Part shown: positions 1 through 8,886 of the stretch, in pieces | How positions within the stretch are numbered: the first letter of the stretch is position 1 | Layout of the letters: each line of letters begins with the position of its first letter | Assembly: GCA_027592275.1 (NCBI GenBank) | Contig: JAQCKF010000004.1 | Coordinates: 1 to 64,000, forward strand | From: Pseudomonadota bacterium | GTDB taxonomy: Bacteria > Pseudomonadota > Gammaproteobacteria > Pseudomonadales > Pseudohongiellaceae | Direction of reading: 5' to 3' | Length of the DNA stretch: 64,000 nt | Program-made: the position numbers and the translations under genes | Notes under the pieces: model-generated | The model's database searches: none | What the model was told of the DNA's origin: nothing | The model's input: the letters and a program-made list of their open reading frames with translations, nothing else

Positions 1-243
1 AATATGCAGATCAAGCGGTTACTGGACGATAAAGAGGTGTTTGCCGGTAGTAAAGTGTTCGATGCTCAGGGGCGCTCCTATGCCTTTGTAGAGCATTCTG
101 GTGGTGAGCTTGTAGTCGCAGCGGAAGACGGGCGCTCTATCAGGTTTAAGCCCGATGAGCTGGGTTGCTATGTTATTCACGTGAACAGGACTGATCGAGG
201 GCTAGCTAAAGATCGCCTTCGTAGCTTTTGGGAAGACTCATAG
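1..243 (+). CDS. Hypothetical protein, possibly 5'-truncated by window edge
   Basis: This 79-residue ORF starts with ATG at position 4, but the codon before it is open, so the true start may lie outside the window. The protein is soluble and charged, with no signal peptide or membrane segment. A core around residues 15-55 (GSKVFDAQGRSYAFVEH, then a DGRSIRF-like strand) suggests a small beta-rich fold. I do not recognise the family. It ends at TAG 241-243, and an AT-rich gap with an 11-bp direct repeat (TTGATGGTATC at 266-276 and 279-289) follows. Confidence 0.45.
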   Translation, partial: NMQIKRLLDDKEVFAGSKVFDAQGRSYAFVEHSGGELVVAAEDGRSIRFKPDELGCYVIHVNRTDRGLAKDRLRSFWEDS

Positions 244-375
244 AAGAGCAAGATGACAAAACTAATTGATGGTATCCTTGATGGTATCGTCTAACTTAAT
301 AAATTTAATACCTATATATAACAACGACTTATTGATACTATTCAGTAGCACCCATTGCTACCATATAAATCAATC

Positions 376-407
376 ACTTAGAGGTTTTCCTCTAGGTTAT
401 TTTTTAG
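376..407 (+). terminator. Possible intrinsic terminator
   Basis: A short hairpin (TAGAGG, TTTT loop, CCTCTA) is followed by GGTTATTTTTTAG. It lies between the 79-residue ORF and the Ala-rich ORF and fits a Rho-independent terminator for the former. The stem is short, so the call is tentative. Confidence 0.4.
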
Positions 408-459
408 TTGGGTAAGCACAGGGTAAGCAATAAAGCGCTTTTTAGAGCTATTTGGAGGT

Positions 460-1326
460 TTGTGTCACCTTGATGTAAACCTAGATCATATAAGTGCCAT
501 TGAAAAAGCTGGAATTATTACTGATTTGACACCAGAGGCTGAGTTAGGAAATCTTACTTTGCTGGCGAAGCAGACAGCAGAAGCTCTCAGTGAAATAAAT
601 AGCCTCACGGTGAAGACATCTGCTAATTTTTCAGACAGCACCCTTACTTCGCAAGTTCATGCGCTTTCAAACATGGCAAAACTTCAGTCTCTTGCTCAAG
701 GCGGATTGGCTAGTGCCATTAGAGACGATACGAGCAAAGACCTTTCAAGTATCGTCGCTAACTACTCCGGTACTATGTTGTCGGATAAATCCAAGGGCGT
801 TCGGTTAGGAACGCTTGATGGTTTAATTGATGCATCAGAAGGTTTTTCAACAGATGCAGATGCAGTTGCTGCTGCCGAAGCCGCTGCCCAAGCTGCCGCA
901 GAAGTTGCTGCTGCCGAAGCCGCTGCCCAAGCTACCGCAGAAGTTGCTGCTGCCGAAGCTGCTGCTTTAAAAGACAAGGTAATTTCGGTGCCTGATAACA
1001 CTGCATCATACTTTTTCCACGAAATATTAGTGCTGATTACTGGCGCCCCAGCGCAAGCTGGGTCAAGAGATTTGCTGCAAGATTTACTTCTGAAGGACAG
1101 CTCGTGGGGTTCAGTAGGAACGTATGTAGATAATTATCTTGGTGCAAGGCAGGCTCAGCATCCTGCAGGTGAAATAGGTGTAATCAAGGAAATTGCTGGT
1201 AATGGCCTGGGCTTAAGGCTAAGTGATCAGCAGGCGCAGGATGCCCTGACAGTACTCAACCAGGCAGGCTGTTACAGCTGGTCTGAACGCATTGGGTATG
1301 TAATCACAAAGTCGTTTGCTCAATAA
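460..1326 (+). CDS. Hypothetical protein with central Ala-rich repeat
   Basis: This is a 288-residue protein of unknown function. The first usable start is TTG at 460 (GGAGG sits at 454-458, too close for an ideal Shine-Dalgarno site), and the frame is open back to 427, so the gene may have lost its true 5' end. Residues 1-130 are Ser/Thr/Leu-rich without a signal peptide. Residues about 136-168 are a low-complexity helix built from a 13-residue unit (VAAAEAAAQAAAE). Residues about 175-288 form a separate C-terminal region (YFFHEILVLITG, then WGSVGTYVDNYLG) that looks like a folded domain. No catalytic motif is visible. It converges on speA. Confidence 0.5.
   Translation: MCHLDVNLDHISAIEKAGIITDLTPEAELGNLTLLAKQTAEALSEINSLTVKTSANFSDSTLTSQVHALSNMAKLQSLAQGGLASAIRDDTSKDLSSIVANYSGTMLSDKSKGVRLGTLDGLIDASEGFSTDADAVAAAEAAAQAAAEVAAAEAAAQATAEVAAAEAAALKDKVISVPDNTASYFFHEILVLITGAPAQAGSRDLLQDLLLKDSSWGSVGTYVDNYLGARQAQHPAGEIGVIKEIAGNGLGLRLSDQQAQDALTVLNQAGCYSWSERIGYVITKSFAQ
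865..966 (+). repeat. 39-bp in-frame tandem repeat
   Basis: Two nearly identical 39-bp units (865-903 and 904-942) and a partial third (943-966) encode the Ala/Glu/Gln helix of the surrounding ORF. Units 1 and 2 differ by one base visible to me (GCC versus ACC). The high identity points to recent duplication or slippage. Confidence 0.85.
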
Positions 1327-1420
1327 TTATGGCAACGTTTTTTGATTTCTTCGCGACTCCATATTAAGATTCATATTGAACTGGAGTAAGCAGAAATTTT
1401 AGACTAAGCCGCAGAAGGAA

Positions 1421-1527
1421 CATAAGGGGACCAATAGAATAGTAAGAAACGACCGAAGGTGGCTATGACGCATTCTGCTAGCCAGCTTTGCTAATTCACT
1501 ATTATATTATTGCCCCCTTATTTCACT
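1421..1527. repeat. Imperfect inverted repeat downstream of speA
   Basis: ATAAGGGG-ACCAATAGAATAGT on one side and the complement of a similar string (ACTATTATATTATTGCCCCCTTAT) on the other form a long imperfect inverted repeat between two convergent genes. It may act as a bidirectional terminator or be an old palindromic repeat. There is no clean T-tract. Confidence 0.4.
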
Positions 1528-1537
1528 TCTACCTTTT

Positions 1538-3487
1538 TTAATCGGCATCGCAATAAGTAGAATCATCCAGGCGCTTAACATAATTATTAAGAATTCGCAT
1601 ACCTTCTGCAGGTTTTACCGTGCCTGAAGCAATTTTTTGCCTGATTAACTCGGACATTCTCCGATCCAAGTCATTGGGGAAATACTGCACCTGCGAAAGC
1701 ATGTCCTTGATACTGATCCCCTTAATTACTTCTTCTATCCAGAAATTATCCGGCTCGTCTGCATTGGCGTAGACATGTACCTCACCAACACGGCCAATCA
1801 GATTGTGCGCATCACCAAGAATTTCTTGGTAAGCACCCACCAGAAATATCCCCAGATAATAGGGCTCGTCCTGTTTGAAATCATGCAGTGGCAACCAACT
1901 CCTGTCCGGATTTGAAGATACATATTCACTAATCTTGCCATCGGAGTCGCAGGTCAGGTCAACTAATTGCCCACGCCGCATCGGTTCTTTATCCAACCTG
2001 TCCAGCGGCATCACCGGAAAAACCTGCTTAATTGCCCAGTGATCAGGTATGGACTGGAATACAGAAAAATCGCAAAGGTATAAATCTATTAACTGTCGCT
2101 CCAACTCCAACTGCTCATTGGGCAACGGGTTCAGGTCCTCTATTTTAAGAAGTCGCAACACCTCGCGACAAATAGTCCAGTATAAACTGTCAGTTTGAGC
2201 CAAATGATCAAGCGGCAAATAGCCTAGACGAGCTAGTTGCTCAGACTCTTCACGAATTTCCTGGGCATCATGAAAAACTTCGAATAGCATGCCGATATTT
2301 TCAATATCTTGGATTGCATCTAACACTTGTCTCATGCGTTTAATAACAGCATGAGGCTCAATTGGCATTTGCGATATTGGAGGACTGTCGGGCCGATGCA
2401 CTCCCAGTACCGGCACCACCAACATTGAGTGATGGGCTGTCAAAGCGCGACCGCTTTCCGAGAGCAAATCTGGCTGCTTTACCCCGCGTTCTTCGCAAAT
2501 CTCTTTAACTGCGAAGACGACAATGTTTGCGTACTCTCGCACACCATAATTTATAGAGGATTCAGGATTATCGGCGTCTCCTCCATAATCAACACCCAAT
2601 CCCCCACCCACATCAAGAAAACGAATCTGCAAGCCTCGCAGGCACAGGTCAGCGTACATTTGCGTAATTTCTCTGACTGCAGCGCGGAGCACCTGAATGT
2701 CCGCAATTTGACTGCCCAGGTGAAAATGCAACAACTCGAGCCTATCGGCAATACCACGACGCTCTAACTCGTGCACCATGTGCATCAATTCAGGAACTGT
2801 CAGCCCGAATTTCGAACTAGAGCCCCCTGACTCAAACCAACGACCTGAACCTCTGGTGGAAAGTTTTACCCGCACTCCCAACTGCGGAGTCATATCGCGC
2901 TGATCCGCCAATGACATCAATTGCTCAAACTCGGAATACTTTTCAATAACCGGCAGCACCTGCTGCCCCAGCACTTGCGCATTAAGTATAAGACTCAGCA
3001 TTGTTCGATCTTTCACACCGTTGCATAGCAACAGATGCACATCACCCACAAGTGGCAAGGCTGCGATCAGTTCAGCGCGGGAACCGCACTCTAGTCCAAG
3101 ATTAAATTCTTTACCTGCTTCTAGTACCTCAGCCACTACTTCGTGCAATTGGTTGACTTTGATTGGGTAGATACTTCGATACTCACCGTCGTACGACGCT
3201 TCAGCGATGGCATCACGGAACTTGCGATTCAAACGACGAACGCGTGAGCTAATGATATCTTGAAAGCGAATCAAAAGCGGCAATGTAGAACCTTCTGCCA
3301 ACGCTGCCGTAATCACATCCGTCACGTCGATGCTCAGCTCTCCTTCGCTTACCGGTTTAGCGGCGACATGGCCTTTCTCGTTGACAGAGAAAAAACCATC
3401 ACTCCAAACATCCATCGCATACAATTCCTGGGCATCACTTGGGCTCCAGGTTCCACTCACTACAGTGCTGCTTGTGCTGTCAGTCAA
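1538..3487 (-). CDS. speA: Biosynthetic arginine decarboxylase
   Basis: SpeA is a PLP fold-III enzyme that decarboxylates arginine to agmatine, the first step of the arginine route to putrescine. The 649 residues match the family's usual 630-660. The PLP lysine is K110 in YPIKVNQ. HFHLGSQI (254-261) and VGGGLGVDYGG (293-303) are the conserved barrel motifs, and the C-terminal half carries the SpeA-specific insert and beta domain. The start is TTG at 3487, overlapping the speB stop by four bases (TTGA), so translation is probably coupled. The order speB then speA puts the second enzyme first. The protein is cytoplasmic and looks intact. Confidence 0.95.
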   Translation of the reverse strand: MTDSTSSTVVSGTWSPSDAQELYAMDVWSDGFFSVNEKGHVAAKPVSEGELSIDVTDVITAALAEGSTLPLLIRFQDIISSRVRRLNRKFRDAIAEASYDGEYRSIYPIKVNQLHEVVAEVLEAGKEFNLGLECGSRAELIAALPLVGDVHLLLCNGVKDRTMLSLILNAQVLGQQVLPVIEKYSEFEQLMSLADQRDMTPQLGVRVKLSTRGSGRWFESGGSSSKFGLTVPELMHMVHELERRGIADRLELLHFHLGSQIADIQVLRAAVREITQMYADLCLRGLQIRFLDVGGGLGVDYGGDADNPESSINYGVREYANIVVFAVKEICEERGVKQPDLLSESGRALTAHHSMLVVPVLGVHRPDSPPISQMPIEPHAVIKRMRQVLDAIQDIENIGMLFEVFHDAQEIREESEQLARLGYLPLDHLAQTDSLYWTICREVLRLLKIEDLNPLPNEQLELERQLIDLYLCDFSVFQSIPDHWAIKQVFPVMPLDRLDKEPMRRGQLVDLTCDSDGKISEYVSSNPDRSWLPLHDFKQDEPYYLGIFLVGAYQEILGDAHNLIGRVGEVHVYANADEPDNFWIEEVIKGISIKDMLSQVQYFPNDLDRRMSELIRQKIASGTVKPAEGMRILNNYVKRLDDSTYCDAD

Positions 3488-4446
3488 TTTAAGACTCCTG
3501 AATTTCCTCTACTTGATTCGGCATACAAACACAATAATTCAATTGAAATTTGTGCTGCTGCTAGCGCGGTGATTTCCGCATGATCGTAGGAAGGGGCCAC
3601 TTCTACCACATCCATGCCTACTAAATTTATACCTGTTAGTCCACGGATGATGTTTAGAGCCTGAAAGGATGATAAACCACCAGGAACAGGGGTGCCAGTG
3701 CCAGGCGCAAAGGCAGGATCCAGACAATCGATATCGAAGGTAAGGTAGACCGGTGTTGTGCCGACTCTTTCTTTAATCTGTTGTAACACCTCAGAGGCTG
3801 GCCGAGTGTGAACATCGGCAGCAGACAGTATTTCATAACCCAGAGTATCCTCATTAGTGGTACGTATACCGATCTGTATCGAACTCTCGGGTCGAACTAG
3901 ACCTTCTTTGGCAGCCTTGTAAAACATAGTGCCATGATTAACTCCTGCACCGGAAGACGGCCAGGTATCTGTGTGCGCATCAAAATGAATCAGGCTCAGT
4001 GGGCCATGAACTTTTGCATGGGCACAAATGCTCGGATAGGAAATAAAATGATCTCCACCCAGTAACAAGGCGGCGGCACCGCTTTGTAAAATTTGCGCAA
4101 CATGAGCCTCTATATGATCAACACTGCACAGCCCAGAGCCCGAAGGAATTTCGCAATCCCCGTAATCAACAATCGCCAGTTCTGCCATGGGGTCCCTAGT
4201 CCATGGCCATGGACGTTCCCATGCCAAAGAGAGAGACGCAGCACGGATCGCTCTGGGCCCGAGTCGCGCTCCGGGTCGATTAGTAGTAGCGACATCCAAG
4301 GGGATGCCGGAGACTGCCACATCAATTCCGGTTAGATCGCGCTGATAGGGGGCACGAAAAAAACTGGCTGCACCTGCAAAACTGTGTGACTGAACAAGCC
4401 CTTGTTTTGGCTTGCCGGTGAACGCATGATCCCAATTACTCATCAA
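3484..4446 (-). CDS. speB: Agmatinase (ureohydrolase family)
   Basis: SpeB hydrolyses agmatine to putrescine and urea with a binuclear Mn centre. The ligand motifs are all present: GGDH (130-133), the DAHTD motif (156-160) and DID..D (238-243), in 320 residues, the usual size. The start ATG at 4446 has a good upstream AAGGAG about nine bases away; a second Met follows directly. It is the first gene of the two-gene speB-speA operon and overlaps speA by four bases. The pair makes putrescine from arginine without ornithine decarboxylase. Confidence 0.93.
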   Translation of the reverse strand: MMSNWDHAFTGKPKQGLVQSHSFAGAASFFRAPYQRDLTGIDVAVSGIPLDVATTNRPGARLGPRAIRAASLSLAWERPWPWTRDPMAELAIVDYGDCEIPSGSGLCSVDHIEAHVAQILQSGAAALLLGGDHFISYPSICAHAKVHGPLSLIHFDAHTDTWPSSGAGVNHGTMFYKAAKEGLVRPESSIQIGIRTTNEDTLGYEILSAADVHTRPASEVLQQIKERVGTTPVYLTFDIDCLDPAFAPGTGTPVPGGLSSFQALNIIRGLTGINLVGMDVVEVAPSYDHAEITALAAAQISIELLCLYAESSRGNSGVLN

Positions 4447-4831
4447 ACTTGCTCCTTTTTCCCGGCGTGTTACTCGCCAAAATTAGTAGTACATTGGCAA
4501 AGCTGGCTCGCCAGATACTTACATGGCCGTCTTAGGCATTCTCTTAGGCAATATCTTACCATTTTATTAGTGCCCCTTCTTTCCCAACTGCAGTATTTAG
4601 GGGTCGTAGGGATCAATTTTTAATCCCTCTGGGGGAACCTCACTTTGAAATCAATCCAGCGACCATGCCACAGGACCAGGCTCCACGATGCGCCCAGCCT
4701 TCGGCTGTCCTAATTCGCTGTATGCGAATTGGCCCGCCCCTACAAACAATCTCCTCACTCCCAAAACTACTGTATATTTACTCAGACCCTTATTAATCAA
4801 GGCACTTATCCCTCAGGAAAGACTTTAGAAG
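4447..4831. other. Divergent intergenic region with small palindromes
   Basis: I see no gene in this 385-bp gap between the divergent speB and DUF3820 genes. It must hold promoters for both. It contains AGGGAT/ATCCCT around 4608-4628, then a REP-like stretch at about 4680-4742 with AATTCGC-TGTAT-GCGAATT. These look like degenerate intergenic palindromes, not operators of a known type. Confidence 0.4.
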
Positions 4832-5047
4832 ATGTATGATCCAGAGAATCTCAATAAGATCGCCAATATGAAAATGCCCTTCGGTAAATACAAGAACAGA
4901 ACTCTGATTGAATTACCAGAACCCTACTTGGTATGGTTTGCTAGGCAGGGATTTCCCCAAAGCCAAATCGGTGAATTACTTCAACTAACTTATGAAATTA
5001 AAGTGAATGGCTTAGAAAATTTGATTTACCCATTGAAGGAGAAGTAA
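4832..5047 (+). CDS. DUF3820 family protein
   Basis: This is a 71-residue protein of the DUF3820 family, recognised from MKMPFGKYKNRTLIELPEPYL followed by VWFARQGFP. Members are small cytoplasmic proteins; some are described as putative quorum-sensing-regulated factors, but the biochemical role is unknown. The start ATG at 4832 follows AAAGAC-rich sequence with a weak ribosome site; a second Met at residue 13 or 15 is possible. It is a single gene, followed by a GGGGTCC-type inverted repeat. Confidence 0.8.
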   Translation: MYDPENLNKIANMKMPFGKYKNRTLIELPEPYLVWFARQGFPQSQIGELLQLTYEIKVNGLENLIYPLKEK

Positions 5048-5052
5048 TTAAA

Positions 5053-5117
5053 GGGGTCCGGGGGATTTGAAATTGATCAGTTGTGAGATTGATTAAAAAT
5101 AAATCCCCCCGGTCCCT
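5053..5117. repeat. GGGGTCC inverted repeat (REP-like)
   Basis: GGGGTCCGGGGGATTT on the left is mirrored by AAATCCCCCCGGTCCC on the right, with a 30-bp AT-rich middle that itself holds AATTGATC/GATTAA arms. It sits between two convergent genes and may end transcription on both. The outer GGGGTC is shared with the 44-bp palindromes near 12-15 kb. Confidence 0.65.
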
Positions 5118-5141
5118 TTCCTCCACTAAATATTTGCTTGC

Positions 5142-5570
5142 TTATTGAGCGACCACATTCGCACGCAGACGATAGGTGAAGTCGATTTCGGCACCGACAG
5201 CCATGGCGCCGCCCAATAACGAGAAAGGCTCCAAACCTAGGTCGGCATGCGTTAGTTGATACTCACCCTGAACGAGCACAGAATCTTCTGTAATAGAAAT
5301 TGAAGCGGGAAAGGTCTGCTCGATTGTACGGCCCAACATCTGAATACTCACTGGCAGACTAGCTGCATCTAGCGAGCCTACGACACCGTTACCTTCGAGC
5401 CGAATCTCTGGGAAATTTGCGCCGTCGAGAAGAGCTTCAGTGAGCATATTTTCCTTCGTTCCCTCCTTTATAAAAACAGGGACACCCCCTTCGTCTATCT
5501 GGGACTCCAGCGGCAGCATTATCTCTAAACCCAAATTTTTGAAATTCGGCTTATACCGGCTTTCGGCCAA
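5142..5570 (-). pseudogene. YceI-like domain, 5'-truncated
   Basis: The 142 residues resemble the C-terminal three quarters of YceI-family proteins, periplasmic lipocalin-like barrels that bind isoprenoid or other amphiphilic molecules. Support comes from ENMLTEALLDGANFPEIRLEG near the middle and LGLEPFSLLGGAMAVGAEIDF near the end. Full-length members have about 190 residues and a signal peptide; here both the signal peptide and first strands are absent, and the only start is TTG at 5570. It begins 15 bp after the serine hydrolase stop. I infer a deletion remnant, perhaps still translated through coupling. Confidence 0.55.
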
Positions 5571-5585
5571 GAGCGGTCGTTACAG

Positions 5586-6911
5586 TTACCTTGGTATCAC
5601 ATAGCCTTGTACTTTAGGTTTCTGCTCAGCAGCGCTATCCACGACCGACTGACTCACCACGTTTGTAAACCTCTGTCGAATGTTAAGTGGCCCGTGATTT
5701 GGTAGCTGAATAAACATAAGCCCGATCAGATCTTCGACCGGGTCTGCATAGTACAACGTGCCGCGAGCTCCACCCCAGCCGTAGCTGCCAGGGGACAAGG
5801 TATCAAATGAAACTGTCGGATCGATCAATACGCCGAAGCCTAAACCAAAACCGTATCCCGGCCCACGAACATAAACATCCTTGTCGCCTGTATGATTGCT
5901 TATCATGAGATCGACGGTCATTCGACCGAGTAGCCGAACACCGTCTAGTTCTCCGCCGTTCGCGATCATCTGTGCGAAGCGAATATAGTCAGACGACGTA
6001 CTATTCAGTCCACTAGTGCCAGGGAAGTAGGTAGTCGGCTCATTGAAATCTGGTGCTATTTGTAAATCCGCCTCGTTTGCTTCGTTCAACATGTAGGTCG
6101 CCGCCACGCGATCTACTTTGCTGCGAGGTATGTTGTAGAACGTGTCCACCATGCCTAGAGGCTCAAAGATCCGTTCCCGTAGAAACTGGTCAAGTGATTG
6201 ACCAGAAATTTTCTCGACTAGTACGGCCACGAAGTCAGTTGATGTGCCGTACAACCAATGATCACCCGGGTGAAATGTGCCAGGAATCATAGCAGCTCGA
6301 ACAACACGTTCACCGAGCGTCGCGAACGGTTTGCCGTTGTTACTTACCCACTGCATCTCCTCTTCAGATAGCCCAACGTTTGCAGGATCGAATGTCAATC
6401 CTGAGGTATGGGTCAGCACATGGCGAATTGTGATTGGCCGCGCCTGGGGCACGCTTCGTTTGCGTGGCCCGTCGCTGTCCAACACCATGTGATCTGCATA
6501 TTCCGGTATCCATTCCGAGATAGGATCGTCTAGCCGAAACCTCCCTTCTTCGAATAGCATCATCAGTGCGGTTGATACTATCGGTTTAGTCATCGATGCC
6601 AGATAAAAAATGGTATCGGTTGTCATTGGAATATCCTGCTCTCGGTATTTCCAACCGAGTGCCGAGTGATGCACTATCTTACCGTGCCTAGCTACCAGTG
6701 TTACTGCGCCTGCGACTTGGTTGTCATCAATGAATCGTTGGAAATACTCGTCGATTCGGGCTAAACGCTCGGTAGAAATTCCGACAGATTCCGGCCTTGC
6801 CGTTGGAAAATTTTCTGACGCCCACCCAGTTACCGAAGTCGCCGCCAATAAGCCAGCGAGAAAAACCCTTCGAACCAAAACTCTTGCTAATTCACTCTGT
6901 TTTTTATTCAT
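5586..6911 (-). CDS. Secreted serine hydrolase, beta-lactamase (class C-like) family
   Basis: This 441-residue penicillin-binding-protein-like hydrolase has an N-terminal signal peptide (VFLAGLLAATSVTGWAS, residues 16-32). The catalytic SxxK is S106-M-T-K109 in YLASMTKP and the second motif is Y221-G-T in WLYGTS. Family members include esterases and D-amino-acid peptidases; the substrate cannot be read from the sequence, and a true beta-lactamase role is unlikely. The start at 6911 is supported by AAGGAG nine bases upstream. The YceI fragment follows at 15 bp. Confidence 0.85.
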   Translation of the reverse strand: MNKKQSELARVLVRRVFLAGLLAATSVTGWASENFPTARPESVGISTERLARIDEYFQRFIDDNQVAGAVTLVARHGKIVHHSALGWKYREQDIPMTTDTIFYLASMTKPIVSTALMMLFEEGRFRLDDPISEWIPEYADHMVLDSDGPRKRSVPQARPITIRHVLTHTSGLTFDPANVGLSEEEMQWVSNNGKPFATLGERVVRAAMIPGTFHPGDHWLYGTSTDFVAVLVEKISGQSLDQFLRERIFEPLGMVDTFYNIPRSKVDRVAATYMLNEANEADLQIAPDFNEPTTYFPGTSGLNSTSSDYIRFAQMIANGGELDGVRLLGRMTVDLMISNHTGDKDVYVRGPGYGFGLGFGVLIDPTVSFDTLSPGSYGWGGARGTLYYADPVEDLIGLMFIQLPNHGPLNIRQRFTNVVSQSVVDSAAEQKPKVQGYVIPR

Positions 6912-7028
6912 CGGTCCCGCTCCTTCTCACAAAAAGGTATAACAATTTTTAGTAGGTACTATCTTATCTCCTCAGCGCCAGCTCACTTCATTACTGCTTT
7001 CCGCCAGAAGCGGACACCAAAATCTCCG

Positions 7029-7565
7029 CTACCGCGGCCCGAATATTGCCCTATAGTGCGTCTCGTAATTCTCAGTCAATTCAACAAGGGTAGCTAGGTG
7101 GCGCGCAAACTCATTGCTAGAGGCTATCAGCGCAAGCATTTCATTCTGTAGATTTTCAAAGTCTTGTGCTGACCATCCAACCAAATCAAGTTGATTGTAC
7201 CCTGCTCCAATCCCCATTCCGCCGTCTCGCGTTTTTTCCACTCGCAATTGTTTCAGAAACCGGGGTTCGCATTCCCTTTTCAATAGGTGAGTTCCTGTAG
7301 GCCTACGGTTGGTGCAAATGATATCCAAGCGGGGAGAACTATTATTGGCATTAAAGAAATTATAAATTTCTGCTTCTTTCTCATCCATGCGAAGACGCAA
7401 ACGGGCTAGAGACTTCTGACGAACGACTGTAATTTCTTCAATTGGCCTCGGCGTTGAGGCTGTGATTGTCGTGTCAGTAGAATCGGACTCCTGAGCGGAA
7501 ACCGTGCTGGTGGTTAACCCAATGAGAATGCATGGAATAAACAGCTTGTGTAAAAGTCGAATCAT
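7029..7565 (-). CDS. Conserved hypothetical exported protein
   Basis: This is a secreted protein of about 178 residues. I prefer the ATG at 7565 because it directly begins a signal peptide (MIRLLHKLFIPCILIGL, cleavage near VSAQE); an in-frame TTG at 7595 adds ten residues. The mature protein has an acidic Thr-rich linker, then RLRLRMDEKEAEIYNFFNA and a conserved CTNRRPTGTH..KRECEPRFL block with two Cys that could form a disulfide. I recall similar proteins in marine gammaproteobacteria but know no function. Confidence 0.6.
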   Translation of the reverse strand: MIRLLHKLFIPCILIGLTTSTVSAQESDSTDTTITASTPRPIEEITVVRQKSLARLRLRMDEKEAEIYNFFNANNSSPRLDIICTNRRPTGTHLLKRECEPRFLKQLRVEKTRDGGMGIGAGYNQLDLVGWSAQDFENLQNEMLALIASSNEFARHLATLVELTENYETHYRAIFGPR

Positions 7566-7893
7566 AGGGAGTAATCCCGATTTTGTAACGCCCAATACCC
7601 ACTAACGCAAGGCTTCATAGATACCAAGGACAACCACCAAAAGCAATGACTTTATTACGCCGGGTGTAGGCCTTAAAAGCTGAGCTTTTCTTCTGAGATT
7701 GCCATAACTCAAAGTTTAATCTGTACCAAGTCAACTTTGTATGAGCGCACTAAACCATGTAAAGAATCATAGTGAATAAGACCTCAGAGACCTACTATTA
7801 GAGCTTAGAGGAGTTAAGCCTGGCTAATTGGCTAAAACCCTCGACTTAGATCGAAAGCAGAAATATTGCTAGTTGCTAGGTTATTCCTGATAA

Positions 7894-8345
7894 CTAGGGA
7901 CATTTAATTTCTGATAACTCAATGAGTAGTTCCGATAATTCATTTGTCGAAAACCCTAAAACTAAATCCGTTATATCTCTGTACTTGTAGGTATTATACA
8001 TAGCCAGCATAGCTTTTAGTTTCGCGTCCCAGATCTCTGCGTCCATTAGGCCAAGTTTGTATTGAAGAAAATCATTTTCATAAAGCATCCAAAATTGCCA
8101 TATAGCATCTCTGATCGTAGCCGTATCTGCTGGGTAAGTTCCATATACGATTCCAGTCATATATTCAACAAAGCTTGAATCGCCTTCGTCAAATCCTCCA
8201 ATAATTTCGATAAGCACCTCAGTTCTAGCTTGTTGCTGTGCAGCTAAAGCTATTTTTGAGATTGGTCCATTTGCAACCCAACAAATATAAGCGAACCTAT
8301 AACTCCGAATATGCCTATTACGTTGATAATTCGTTCTATGCTCAT
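7894..8345 (-). pseudogene. Small membrane-anchored hypothetical, broken by a 1-bp frameshift
   Basis: The gene starts at ATG 8345 with MSIERIINVIGIFGVIGSLI (an N-terminal membrane helix) and runs to TAG at 8250-8252. One base later in frame, an open frame continues as IALAAQQQARTEVLIEIIGG and ends at 7894. Adding one A to the A5 run (T5 at 8253-8257 on the plus strand) restores a single protein of about 150 residues. The downstream 107-residue piece is helical and acidic. The function is unknown. The lesion is real decay or a homopolymer sequencing error. Confidence 0.7.
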
Positions 8346-8353
8346 TACATCAG

Positions 8354-8379
8354 GCCTCCGAATAAAGGAGGCATTTTTA
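8354..8379 (+). terminator. GCCTCC/GGAGGC hairpin with T-tract
   Basis: GCCTCC-GAATAAA-GGAGGC followed by ATTTTTATT is a terminator-like hairpin on the plus strand. On the minus strand the GGAGGC arm is the Shine-Dalgarno region of the gene starting at 8345, so the same stem could also mask that ribosome site. Confidence 0.5.
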
Positions 8380-8543
8380 TTGTTAGTAGTTCCATAGGTT
8401 TTTCTCAGGAATAACTATCCGTTCTTCCAAAATAGTCTGTATAGGGCTGCAATGGAACCATCCCAAATTAAGGGCATGTGCTCCCCCAGGTTGGAGTCCT
8501 GACTTAACGATTGATTGTCATTTGTAGGGGGTTATTTAGAAAT

Positions 8544-8831
8544 TTAGTGAAAGATTTGAGGTGTGCCGAAGCTGATGATATTGAGCTGTTCACCGGCGGA
8601 TACCCCACGATCGTTCCATTCGGACACTGTCGAGCAGTGCCTTTTGCGTATACGACTGCGTATCGAGACTTCCCGAATACACAGTATCTCGGTCCAGACC
8701 CTAACCTGAACCGCGTTATAGGCGACGATTTCCTCATCCGACATCATATTAGGGTTCAATCGAGAGCCATCATCAGTTGCACAGGCAGTCAGTAGCGCTA
8801 CTAGAAATACGACGAATGGCAGATTTTTCAT
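8544..8831 (-). CDS. Small lipoprotein, hypothetical
   Basis: This is a 95-residue predicted lipoprotein with signal peptide MKNLPFVVFLVALLTAC, lipobox LLTAC with the lipidated Cys at 17. The mature part has MSDEEIVAYNAVQ and then an Arg/Cys region (ILCIREV, RSRIRKRHCSTVSEW), a pattern seen in small outer-membrane-associated lipoproteins of unknown role in marine gammaproteobacteria. The start is supported by GAGGAAACT before ATG 8831. The other long frames over this DNA lack a signal peptide and are discarded. Confidence 0.6.
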   Translation of the reverse strand: MKNLPFVVFLVALLTACATDDGSRLNPNMMSDEEIVAYNAVQVRVWTEILCIREVSIRSRIRKRHCSTVSEWNDRGVSAGEQLNIISFGTPQIFH

Positions 8832-8886
8832 AGTTTCCTCATGGTCACGGAATATAGAGACTCTACATTCAGCATAAAACTCCGCA

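Noticed and set aside
762-1001. Ala/Ser-rich 79-residue frame on the minus strand
   Set aside because: It is the antisense of the in-frame Ala repeat; no ribosome site or signal peptide sense.
5586-6911. Class C beta-lactamase for antibiotic resistance
   Set aside because: SxxK and YxT motifs fit the wider serine hydrolase family; the sequence has no clear KTG/AmpC signature, so resistance is not supported.
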